Below are positions 1-5,087 of a stretch of 7,646 nucleotides of DNA, in pieces. Position numbers and translations under genes: made by a program. The notes beneath the pieces are model-generated. The model worked only from the letters and a program-made list of their open reading frames with translations, did no database searches and was not told the origin of the DNA. This stretch comes from Stenotrophomonas sp. (lineage in GTDB: Bacteria; Pseudomonadota; Gammaproteobacteria; Xanthomonadales; Xanthomonadaceae), in the NCBI GenBank assembly GCA_003248565.1, contig QFOV01000194.1, forward strand, positions 1 through 7,646, in the 5' to 3' direction. The first letter of the stretch is position 1. The number at the start of each line of letters is the position of its first letter.

Positions 1-138
1 TCGCAAGTGTATGGGGAGGCGGCCGCCTGGTCCTCGGCGTCCGCGTGGAACGTCAATTTCAACAACGGCAACGTCAACAACAACCACCGCAACAACAACT
101 GGTTCGCGTTGGCCGTGCGTCGTGCCGGTGAGTTTCAG
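1..138 (+). repeat. DGR template repeat (TR), left part outside the window
   Basis: This stretch is read as the template repeat of a diversity-generating retroelement. Between 49 and 99 the reading frame has 11 Asn codons in 17, ten of them AAC, with only Val, Phe, Gly, His and Arg between. AAC is the favoured DGR template codon because replacing its two adenines gives the widest amino acid range. The translated frame resembles the end of a DUF1566/FGE-like C-type lectin domain, with WSS near 28-36, Asn-rich strands, then an AVRR segment at 112-123. The A-poor block after 100 would hold the initiation-of-mutagenic-homology region. It is a template and not a variable repeat because the Asn codons are undiversified, no stop follows, and the DGR reverse transcriptase begins immediately after. 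The right boundary is estimated and the left boundary is not visible. Confidence 0.85.
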
Positions 139-1308
139 GGAGATGTAAGCCTGCAGGAGTTGTATCAGGCATGGCGGCGGGCACGCCGCCAGAAGGTTCC
201 AAGCTTCAACCAGCTGCGCTTCGATTACCGGTGGGCGGATGGCCTGTTGGAACTGCAGCGACAACTGCTGGCCGGGCAGTGGCAGCCGGCCCCCTCGACA
301 TGCTTCATTGCACTGCGCCCAAAGGCGCGGGAGATCCACGCTCCGGACTTCGCCGACCGCGTCGTGCACCACTGGCTGGTGCCGCAGCTGGAGGCAATCT
401 GGGAGCCGACGTTCATCCACGACAGCTACGCGAACCGTAAAGGCCGGGGCAGCCATGCCGCCGTGCGCAGGGCCCAGGAGTTCACCCGGCAGGTTCACAG
501 CGGCCAAGGTGGCGGCTGGTATCTGCAGCTGGACGTGGCCAACTTCTTCAACAGCATCCACCGCCCTACGCTGTGGCAGATGCTGCGCAAGCGCATGGCC
601 GCAAGCAAGGTGCCAGCTCGCGTCCAGCAGGCCACCCACGCGCTGCTGAGGCGCTCTCCGCTCCATGCCGGCGTGCAGTGCCGGGCAACTGCTGCGGAGG
701 TGGCGCAGGTTCCGCCGCACAAGCGGCTCGCCAATGCCCCCGCTGGGCGCGGCCTGCCGATCGGCAACCTGTCCAGCCAGTTCTTCGCCAACGTCTACCT
801 GGACGCGCTGGACCAGTTCGTGAAGCACCAGCTCAAGGCGAAGCGCTACCTGCGCTACGTCGATGACTTCGTGCTATTCCATCACGACCGCGAGCAGTTG
901 GCGGCCTGGCGCGACCAGATCGAGGGATTTCTGCAGGAACGACTGGAACTGCAGCTGAAGGCGGAGCAGAAGCTGTGCCGTCTGACCGACGGCTTGGACT
1001 TCCTTGGCTACGTCATCTACCCGACCCACACCCTCGCCCGCCGGCGCGTCGTTGCCCACCTACAGCAGGCCTTGGCCGAGTGGGAAGGCCAACACGTGCA
1101 AGAGGACACCGTGCGCGCTACGCCGGCGGAGCTGCGGGAGATCGCCGCACGCGTCTCCAGCTTCGGTGGCCATCTGCGCCATGCCAATGCACACCGCCTC
1201 ATGGCCGGGGTGCACACCCGATATCCCTGGCTGCGCACTGCAGCACAGCCACGTAAATTCTCCGCCCGCCACGAAGGCCGGCGCATCCAACTGAGGATCA
1301 CCAAGTGA
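115..1308 (+). CDS. DGR reverse transcriptase
   Basis: RNA-directed DNA polymerase of a diversity-generating retroelement. It copies the template repeat into cDNA with errors at adenines, for transfer into the variable repeat of a target gene. From GTG 115 it is 397 aa. The fingers region contains a CFIALRPKAREIHAPDF-type block. The palm has the first catalytic Asp (LDVANFF, D140), then IGNLSSQ at 216-222 and YVDD at 248-251, followed by an LDFLGY motif and a thumb region. IGxxxSQ replaces the QGxxxSP of group II intron enzymes and marks the DGR clade; there is no maturase or endonuclease domain. The start is uncertain because the frame stays open upstream through the template to the window edge. 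GTG 115 lies inside the template and lacks a clear ribosome site. CTG 151 has AGGGAGA at 137-143 with good spacing, and TTG 160 is also possible. The class is certain; the start is not. Confidence 0.93.
   Translation: MRRAGEFQGDVSLQELYQAWRRARRQKVPSFNQLRFDYRWADGLLELQRQLLAGQWQPAPSTCFIALRPKAREIHAPDFADRVVHHWLVPQLEAIWEPTFIHDSYANRKGRGSHAAVRRAQEFTRQVHSGQGGGWYLQLDVANFFNSIHRPTLWQMLRKRMAASKVPARVQQATHALLRRSPLHAGVQCRATAAEVAQVPPHKRLANAPAGRGLPIGNLSSQFFANVYLDALDQFVKHQLKAKRYLRYVDDFVLFHHDREQLAAWRDQIEGFLQERLELQLKAEQKLCRLTDGLDFLGYVIYPTHTLARRRVVAHLQQALAEWEGQHVQEDTVRATPAELREIAARVSSFGGHLRHANAHRLMAGVHTRYPWLRTAAQPRKFSARHEGRRIQLRITK
1292..1297 (+). promoter_or_regulatory. Ribosome binding site fixing a GTG start
   Basis: TGAGGA lies 7 nt before GTG 1305, inside the last codons of the reverse transcriptase gene. 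It supports a GTGA start-stop overlap and translational coupling between the two genes. Confidence 0.65.
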
Positions 1309-1679
1309 CCGATGACCAACAGCGCACCAGGGAGTTGCTGGCGATGTGTTTGGACGAATGGGGCATCCCGACCGAGGCTAGCAACGTCCGTGATGGGGAG
1401 GACTTGGAAAGCTACGAGTGCGATCTCAGGTTGCTGCAGCAGCTGCGCGTGTTTGGGCTACTGCGATACCCGAACGAGGCCGCCGCCCTGCGCGCCGCGC
1501 CGGAGGGGTTCGGATCATTGTCGCCCGTCGATCATGTCCGCTACTGGGCGGAAGCCTACGGGCCACATGCAACGGAGCCGCACTTTCAAGGGCACGGCAT
1601 GGTCGCAGCCCTGCTGACCGAGTACGCCGATCTGCTGGAACGTCTCGCAGGCCGCCCGCAGGGGGTGAAGGATGTGTAA
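1305..1679 (+). CDS. Unknown 124-aa acidic protein coupled to the DGR reverse transcriptase
   Basis: I do not recognise this family. The GTG start overlaps the reverse transcriptase stop (GTGA) and has a good ribosome site at 1292-1297, so the two genes are probably translated from one mRNA. The product is 124 aa, acidic and mostly helical in appearance. It has a Leu-rich stretch near residues 41-55, a central WAEAYGPHA segment and a C-terminal helix with EYADLLERL. No signal peptide, membrane segment or metal motif is visible. It is unlikely to be the DGR accessory protein Avd, which is basic and usually lies upstream of the template. It may be an ordinary phage early gene that happens to follow the reverse transcriptase. 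The next gene overlaps its stop by 8 nt. Confidence is high that it is a gene and low for any function. Confidence 0.75.
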   Translation: MTDDQQRTRELLAMCLDEWGIPTEASNVRDGEDLESYECDLRLLQQLRVFGLLRYPNEAAALRAAPEGFGSLSPVDHVRYWAEAYGPHATEPHFQGHGMVAALLTEYADLLERLAGRPQGVKDV

Positions 1680-1986
1680 CTACCAAGGCTACGAGTTTGG
1701 CGCGGGTCGTTACCCCGATTCTTACTGCCTCGATGGGTTCCTGCACGACGCGGACAGCGACTACCTCAATGACGAGGTAGTGCCGTGCCCGATGTGCGAC
1801 CGGGAGGCAGCAATCCAGTGGTGGTTCAACCGTTGGAAGGACTCGTGCGAGGTTGGCGACGAGCGAGGGTGGGAAGAGATCAACGCGGAGTACCTGGTTT
1901 CGGCCACAAGCCTTGTCGATGACATACGCAAGAACCGGGGCATCCCGTTGCCAGCGGACAGCCCGCAGGAGGCGAGCGATGCGTGA
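1672..1986 (+). CDS. Unknown 104-aa phage protein with a CxxC motif
   Basis: A 104-aa protein starting at ATG 1672 and overlapping the previous stop by 8 nt, with a G-rich ribosome site (GGGGGTGA near 1661-1668). The N-terminal half is rich in Tyr, Gly and Asp and carries C19 and then a CPMC pair (C39, C42), which together with C2 or an acidic or His side chain could bind a metal. The C-terminal half is acidic and helical, with a WW pair in an IQWWFNRW segment. Similar small Cys-containing proteins occur in proteobacterial prophages without known function; that comparison is from memory. Its last codons (SPQEASDA) lie inside the 34-bp repeat, which also contains the ribosome site and start of the next gene. 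Zinc binding is inference. Confidence 0.75.
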   Translation: MCNYQGYEFGAGRYPDSYCLDGFLHDADSDYLNDEVVPCPMCDREAAIQWWFNRWKDSCEVGDERGWEEINAEYLVSATSLVDDIRKNRGIPLPADSPQEASDA

Positions 1987-1990
1987 GCTA
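1957..1990 (+). repeat. 34-bp direct repeat, copy 1
   Basis: Copy 1 of a near-perfect direct repeat, matching 2709-2742 at 32 of 34 positions. It covers the last codons of the 104-aa gene, the AGGAGG ribosome site and the first four codons of the methyltransferase-like gene. The mismatches are G/C within the ribosome site (position 1969, second copy C at 2721) and G/T at 1987 against 2739. Confidence 0.9.
1967..1972 (+). promoter_or_regulatory. Ribosome binding site fixing the methyltransferase start
   Basis: A perfect AGGAGG sits 6 nt before ATG 1979. This selects ATG 1979 over upstream in-frame starts such as ATG 1853 and places the start so that it overlaps the upstream stop codon. Confidence 0.85.
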
Positions 1991-2692
1991 CTGCCAATCC
2001 TGGTCGCGTGTGAGTACAGCGATACGGTGGCCAGCGCGTTCCGTGCCCGCGGCTTCGAGACGTATTCCTGCGACCTGCGCCCGACCGAGGGCGACCCACG
2101 CTGGCACATCCAGGACGACATCCGGAACCATCTGCAGCCCGGCCGCTGGGCTGCAATGGTCGCCCACCCCTACTGCACGTTCAATGCGCTGGCAGGCATA
2201 CGTTGGATGTACCACCCCGACGACACTGCGCTGCCGCAGCCGGAGCGTCGGCGGCACCCGAAGTACCCCAATCGGATGCGCGACTTCCTGGAAGGTGCGC
2301 TGTTGTTCTCTGATCTGATGGCCGCGCCGATCGAGTTCATCGGGTGCGAGAACTCCAAGCCCCACGGCTTGGCCATGAGCGTGCTGGGCCGGCCGACGCA
2401 GACCGTGCAGCCCTATGACTTCGGCAGCCCATTTACCAAGGGCGCCACGCTGTGGCTGAAGAACCTGCCGGCACTGCGGCCGACGCACACAAAGGCGCAG
2501 GTGCTGGCTGTGCATGGCGCGATCGAGCCGCGGTGCCATCACATGCCGCCCGGACCGGACCGCGAGAAGGAACGCTCCAGGTTTGATCCAGCGGTTGCCG
2601 CGGCGATGGCGAAGCAGTGGGGGGATCACATCGTTTCGACTCTAGCGGCGCGCAGGACGTTTGTCGCTCAGCAGTTGGAGCAAGCTGCATGA
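1979..2692 (+). CDS. Phage-type DNA cytosine-C5 methyltransferase-like protein
   Basis: A 237-aa protein of the short phage family usually annotated as DNA cytosine methyltransferase-like. Residues 7-14 (ILVACEYS) and 31-37 (CDLRPTE) look like the S-adenosylmethionine-binding motifs. The motif IV equivalent is HPYCTF at 63-68, with predicted nucleophile C66. An EN(S) motif at 124-126 corresponds to motif VI. The family signatures VQPYDFGSPFTKGATLWLKNLP at 143-164 and, near the C-terminus, AAAMAKQWG are present. Related proteins usually have HPPCT and ENP, so Tyr before the Cys and Ser after EN are departures, and activity is uncertain. No target recognition domain is evident, as in other short members. 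In a phage its likely role is to modify phage DNA against host restriction, which is inference. The start follows a perfect ribosome site, and the whole gene is bracketed by a 34-bp direct repeat. Confidence 0.8.
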   Translation: MRELLPILVACEYSDTVASAFRARGFETYSCDLRPTEGDPRWHIQDDIRNHLQPGRWAAMVAHPYCTFNALAGIRWMYHPDDTALPQPERRRHPKYPNRMRDFLEGALLFSDLMAAPIEFIGCENSKPHGLAMSVLGRPTQTVQPYDFGSPFTKGATLWLKNLPALRPTHTKAQVLAVHGAIEPRCHHMPPGPDREKERSRFDPAVAAAMAKQWGDHIVSTLAARRTFVAQQLEQAA

Positions 2693-2708
2693 ACTCTACG
2701 CCAACCAA

Positions 2709-2742
2709 GACAGCCCGCAGCAGGCGAGCGATGCGTGATCTA
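2709..2742 (+). repeat. 34-bp direct repeat, copy 2
   Basis: Copy 2 of the repeat at 1957-1990, 752 bp downstream, lying between the methyltransferase stop (2692) and the stop of the minus-strand gene (2740-2742). It keeps the sense of a gene junction: codons SPQQASDA, a stop, and an overlapping ATG reading MRDL, parallel to MREL in copy 1. No gene appears to use this start now, because the minus-strand gene occupies the DNA beyond. Confidence 0.9.
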
Positions 2743-3141
2743 TCGCTTGCGCAGGGCTTCCAGCTCACCGAGCACTTCAAGCAGGCCCGCATCCGATGCG
2801 ATGCCGCGCTCGTATGGGCTGCCTGTGTAGTAGCCAGGGCTCAACCACGCCGCCGCCTTGCCACCGAGCACCACATCAGCTGCGTCCAGCAGAACCTCGT
2901 AGCGAGCATTCCGCTGCAGCAGTTCGATGCGGGCAGCGTAGCACTCGGCCAACGTGCCGGCGCCTTTCAATTGACCCTGTGGGTTGCGCATCGCCATTTT
3001 TGCATCGTGGAGCTGCATGGACATAGCCAGGAGCAGATGGGCTGTGTCCGAGTGCGGACCATCCAAGAGGTTGCCTGCGCGGCGCTGTGCCGAGTCAAAG
3101 AGCTCGGATCGGGTTTGATGGATATAGGGATTCTTCGCCAT
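2740..3141 (-). CDS. Unknown 133-aa helical protein, opposite to its neighbours
   Basis: The reading frame from ATG 3141 (MAKNPYIHQ...) gives 133 aa. Codon use is like a real gene of this GC content, with mainly G or C third positions. The composition is that of a soluble helical protein with amphipathic stretches near residues 10-50 and 60-90 and a charged C-terminal helix ending ELEALRKR. No signal peptide, membrane segment or catalytic motif is seen, and I do not recognise the family. An upstream ATG at 3216 would add 25 residues and overlap the divergent GTG gene, so 3141 is preferred, although neither start has a strong ribosome site. It is the only minus-strand gene inside the phage block apart from the integrase, which may mean separate expression as a lysogenic cargo gene. 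The plus-strand frame across it looks like its shadow. Confidence 0.7.
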   Translation of the reverse strand: MAKNPYIHQTRSELFDSAQRRAGNLLDGPHSDTAHLLLAMSMQLHDAKMAMRNPQGQLKGAGTLAECYAARIELLQRNARYEVLLDAADVVLGGKAAAWLSPGYYTGSPYERGIASDAGLLEVLGELEALRKR

Positions 3142-3169
3142 GGGCGGGATCGTAGCGCCAAGCAGTGTC

Positions 3170-3177
3170 AGGTGGTG
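3170..3177 (+). promoter_or_regulatory. Ribosome binding site for a GTG start
   Basis: AGGTGGTG lies 4 nt upstream of GTG 3182 and supports that start for the small GemA-like protein. Confidence 0.6.
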
Positions 3178-3181
3178 AGCC

Positions 3182-3406
3182 GTGAGTGACTTCCGGATCA
3201 GCAAGCCACTCATCAAAGCCCTGCGCCAGCTTGCGCACGGTCAAAAGGGCTTGGATGCGGAGGACTACCGCGCCCACGTGCGTGCGGTCGGTTGCGAAAG
3301 CACCCTGGAGCTTAGCCGCGCCCAGCATCAGCAGCTGCTGCAGCGCCTGTTCGCTCTGCCCGATCAGCCCAAAGCGAAAGGTCGTCCGGATGCGTCGAAA
3401 GGCTGA
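3182..3406 (+). CDS. Small phage protein, GemA (DUF1018)-like
   Basis: A 74-aa protein starting at GTG 3182 after a good ribosome site. Residues 11-57 fit the pattern of the GemA/Mu gp16 (DUF1018) N-terminal unit: a helix IKALRQLA, then KGLDAEDYRAHV, a GCEST turn, and a helix ELSRAQHQQLLQRL. GemA-type proteins of Mu-like and other phages are early regulators linked to gyrase and host gene expression. This one is shorter than the Mu protein and ends in a basic PKAKGRPDASKG tail, so it may be only the core unit. The next gene overlaps its end by 17 nt, which suggests one operon running toward the excisionase gene. Family assignment is from pattern memory and is moderate. Confidence 0.6.
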   Translation: MSDFRISKPLIKALRQLAHGQKGLDAEDYRAHVRAVGCESTLELSRAQHQQLLQRLFALPDQPKAKGRPDASKG

Positions 3407-3602
3407 GCAACTGGACATATTCGGCCACCGTGCTCGGTGGCTGGCTGACAGAAATCGCGAGGCCGCTGATGCAGCGCGCGTCGCATACAACTTCCCTGCC
3501 TCAGTTCGAGAGGAAAGGGTGAACTACTACCTAGCCGAGGCGGCTCAATGGGATGCCATCGCCGACCAGGCGCAGCAAGGAGAGGCAAGCCGTGGCGGAT
3601 GA
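3390..3602 (+). CDS. Unknown 70-aa phage protein
   Basis: From ATG 3390 it encodes 70 aa, beginning MRRKAEQLDIFG. The frame is open from further upstream, but this ATG is preferred because AAAGG at 3377-3381 lies 8 nt before it and the upstream part is the shadow of the preceding gene. The product is helical and charged, with a Tyr pair in VNYYLAEAAQW and no recognisable domain. It overlaps the preceding gene by 17 nt and the following GTG start by 11 nt, which fits a tightly packed phage early operon. Function unknown. Confidence 0.65.
   Translation: MRRKAEQLDIFGHRARWLADRNREAADAARVAYNFPASVREERVNYYLAEAAQWDAIADQAQQGEASRGG
3577..3585 (+). promoter_or_regulatory. Ribosome binding site fixing the excisionase start
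   Basis: AAGGAGAGG lies just upstream of GTG 3592, with AAGGAG 9 nt from the start. It decides for GTG 3592 over the upstream in-frame ATG 3553. Confidence 0.7.
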
Positions 3603-3855
3603 GATAGAGCAGAAAGATGTAACGACCCTGGCCGCGATGGCGCGCGATGCGGAATGGCTGTGCGCTGATGCATGCGCCTTCATTCTCGGGCTCACCACTC
3701 GTGCCGGGAAGGTGAACCGGCGCGCCTTCTTGGAACGCATCGCAGTTCGAAGCAGCTTCCCGAAGCCGATGTTCCTCGGCGCGAAGAGGCTATGGCGACG
3801 GGCCGATGTTGTTCGTTGGGCAGACGATGAAGCGAAGATCAGCCGAGCCGCTTAG
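3592..3855 (+). CDS. Excisionase / AlpA-like DNA-binding protein
   Basis: An 87-aa protein from GTG 3592. The C-terminal half resembles the winged helix-turn-helix of AlpA/MerR-type excisionases: a helix-turn-helix around residues 36-52, then SFPKP at 55-59, the strand FLGAKRLW at 61-68, and a closing helix DVVRWADDE at 72-80. The FPKP...LG.KR.W...DV..W pattern is typical of recombination directionality factors that bend DNA at att sites and promote excision. The N-terminal 35 residues are helical and unassigned. It converges on the integrase gene, and their 3' ends overlap by 17 nt. Position next to int supports an Xis role, but an AlpA-type transcription activator cannot be excluded. Confidence 0.72.
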   Translation: MADEIEQKDVTTLAAMARDAEWLCADACAFILGLTTRAGKVNRRAFLERIAVRSSFPKPMFLGAKRLWRRADVVRWADDEAKISRAA

Positions 3856-4816
3856 CGAGCTCGGCGGCTGACGCTCGATAGTAGATCAAGAGGCTGGACA
3901 GGTTTCGGTGTCCGATAACCCGAGCCAGTTCCAGAACGTCCAGCTTCTTCGACAATCGCCAGATTGCCTCAGCGCGCGAGTCATGGAAGTGCAGATCCTT
4001 AATGCTCTTGACGCTGTCGCGCACTTTGCGGAACAGACCGTCGCGCTTAGATGCTTCCAGTCCAAACACCGGCTGGAAGCCGAGTGGCAACGCTTTCAAA
4101 ATCTCCACAGCGCGCGAAGTCAGCGGAACATCTCGGCTATCGCCGTTCTTGCTCGTTCGCACTGTCACATATCGCTCAGCCAGGTGGACATCTGTCCAGC
4201 GCAGGGCGCAAATCTCACCTGAGCGCATTGCAGTTTCGAGCGCGAATAGGAACGCCAAGCCAATCCGGTTGCGCTGCGTCTCGATCTCCAGCGACTCCCA
4301 AACACCGAAAGCCTTTGCCAGAGCCTGGACCTCGTCGTCGGAGATTCGACGTGCGCGGCCCTTTGGCTTAGGTGGTTGCCTCACGTCACGCATGGGGTTC
4401 TCTTTCAGCCACCCCCACTCCTTTCGGGCAATCTCAAGGATTGCGGCAATGAGGTTCATCTCGCGGGCAACGCTACCCGGCTTCACTTGGTTGAGGCGCG
4501 CGTCGCGCCACTGAGCGATATCTGCTGGTGCCAGGGCCTGAAGGCGCCGCTTGGTGATTGGATCTTCGCGAATGAAGCGAGCGATGCGGATGCGGTCCCA
4601 GCGGCCGCCGCGCTTCGATTCGGTCACCTCATCGGAGTACTTCTTGCAGGCGTCGCCGAATGTCTTGTCCGGGAGCTGGGCACCTGAAAGCTGAGCCTCT
4701 TGCTCTTGTGACCATGCGAGCGCCGCGCGCTTCGTATCGAAAACTTTGGTCGCGCGCCGACCGTCAACCTTGACGAAAGCGCGGTACCGATTGCCTTGGG
4801 GTCGGATGGATGCCAT
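3839..4816 (-). CDS. int: Phage tyrosine recombinase (integrase)
   Basis: A 325-aa site-specific recombinase, the usual length for phage integrases. Residues 1-45 form an arm-binding-type N-terminus (basic, YRAFVKVDGRRATKVF), about 52-145 the core-binding domain, and 160-325 the catalytic domain. The expected active-site set is visible: R198 (AMRSGE), K223 (TSKNGDSRDVPL), H278 and R281 (HDSR), H303 (IGHRN) and the nucleophile Y312, nine residues after the His as usual. The second Tyr, Y313, is adjacent. The start is ATG 4816; only a weak AAAGG lies upstream, at long spacing. The gene lies 151 bp from the 3' end of tRNA-Thr and reads away from it, the standard layout for an element integrated in a tRNA gene. 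It would join attP with the host tRNA 3' end and, with the excisionase, reverse the reaction. Confidence 0.95.
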   Translation of the reverse strand: MASIRPQGNRYRAFVKVDGRRATKVFDTKRAALAWSQEQEAQLSGAQLPDKTFGDACKKYSDEVTESKRGGRWDRIRIARFIREDPITKRRLQALAPADIAQWRDARLNQVKPGSVAREMNLIAAILEIARKEWGWLKENPMRDVRQPPKPKGRARRISDDEVQALAKAFGVWESLEIETQRNRIGLAFLFALETAMRSGEICALRWTDVHLAERYVTVRTSKNGDSRDVPLTSRAVEILKALPLGFQPVFGLEASKRDGLFRKVRDSVKSIKDLHFHDSRAEAIWRLSKKLDVLELARVIGHRNLSSLLIYYRASAAELAKRLG

Positions 4817-4825
4817 GAGTCAATT

Positions 4826-4852
4826 GTGTGCCTTTCCGTGTGCCCGTGTGCC
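4826..4852 (+). repeat. Three copies of GTGTGCC upstream of int
   Basis: GTGTGCC occurs at 4826-4832, 4838-4844 and 4846-4852, in the 5' leader of the integrase gene. It may be a binding site for a regulator or for integrase/excisionase; this is inference from position and repetition only. Confidence 0.55.
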
Positions 4853-4856
4853 CACC

Positions 4857-4952
4857 GATACGGGGAACTACGGGGAGAAATGGGGAACTGACCAGCGCGT
4901 AGCCCGTTGATTTCGTTGCGAAACAGGGCAATACGGGGAACTACAGGGGGAG
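4857..4952 (+). repeat. GGGGA repeats between int and tRNA, likely recombinase arm sites
   Basis: A 14-bp block, ATACGGGGAACTAC, occurs identically at 4858-4871 and 4931-4944. After the first copy, GGGGA recurs at 4862, 4872 and 4882, exactly 10 bp apart, so the sites face one side of the helix. Integrases of this type bind short direct repeats flanking the crossover core, and these lie between int and the tRNA 3' end where arm sites are expected. Binding is inferred, not shown. Confidence 0.6.
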
Positions 4953-4960
4953 GTTAAAAC

Positions 4961-5017
4961 GGGGGTCTGGTGCCGCTTATCCGAATCGAACGGATGACCT
5001 ACTGTTTACAAGACAGT
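4961..5017 (-). other. Probable attachment site at the tRNA-Thr 3' half
   Basis: The integrase gene and repeats stop at the 3' end of an intact tRNA-Thr, so the crossover core is expected within the anticodon arm, T arm and 3' end of the tRNA or just beyond it. The partner copy at the other element end lies outside the window, so the exact core cannot be drawn. The limits given are an estimate. Confidence 0.5.
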
Positions 5018-5043
5018 TGCTCTACCAACTGAGCTAAAGCGGC
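4968..5043 (-). tRNA. tRNA-Thr (anticodon TGT)
   Basis: A 76-nt tRNA on the minus strand with encoded CCA. The acceptor stem GCCGCTT pairs perfectly with AAGCGGC. The anticodon stem ACTGT/ACAGT encloses the loop CTTGTAA with anticodon TGT (plus-strand 5008-5010), reading ACA and related Thr codons. The T arm contains GTTCGATTC. It appears complete, so integration rebuilt it or kept it whole. By analogy with E. coli birA-coaA-thrU it is the thrU counterpart and would normally be followed by tRNA-Tyr, tRNA-Gly, a second tRNA-Thr and tuf. Here the integrated element follows instead. Confidence 0.96.
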
Positions 5044-5087
5044 AAGGCGTGTTACGTGCTGCGGTTGCGCGATGGTAGCGCTGCAGC

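Noticed and set aside
7..114. GTG 7 as the start of the reverse transcriptase, adding the Asn-rich segment to the enzyme
   Set aside because: The segment has template-repeat composition and lectin-like sequence unlike any reverse transcriptase N-terminus; the conserved enzyme begins near 150. The open frame reflects the coding sense of the template.
1..138. Variable repeat at the end of a DGR target gene
   Set aside because: Asn codons are undiversified and there is no stop codon before the reverse transcriptase.
115..1308. Retron or group II intron reverse transcriptase
   Set aside because: IGxxxSQ is present instead of QGxxxSP, there is no maturase domain, no retron VTG motif and no msr/msd fold; the Asn-codon template fits a DGR.
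1853..1978. ATG 1853 as the methyltransferase start
   Set aside because: The extra 42 residues are a frame shadow of the 104-aa gene; ATG 1979 has a perfect AGGAGG and starts where the conserved ILVACEYS motif begins.
1426..2121. Minus-strand 231-aa frame
   Set aside because: It lies opposite three well-supported plus-strand genes and has Arg-rich low-complexity composition.
2617..3189. Plus-strand 190-aa frame across 2617-3189
   Set aside because: It reads antisense to the 133-aa minus-strand gene, has an unlikely Cys/His/Val-rich composition, and its start lies inside the methyltransferase gene.
4826..4952. Short repeats as a CRISPR array
   Set aside because: The units are 5-14 bp with irregular or 10-bp spacing; there are no 25-40-bp repeats, spacers or cas genes.
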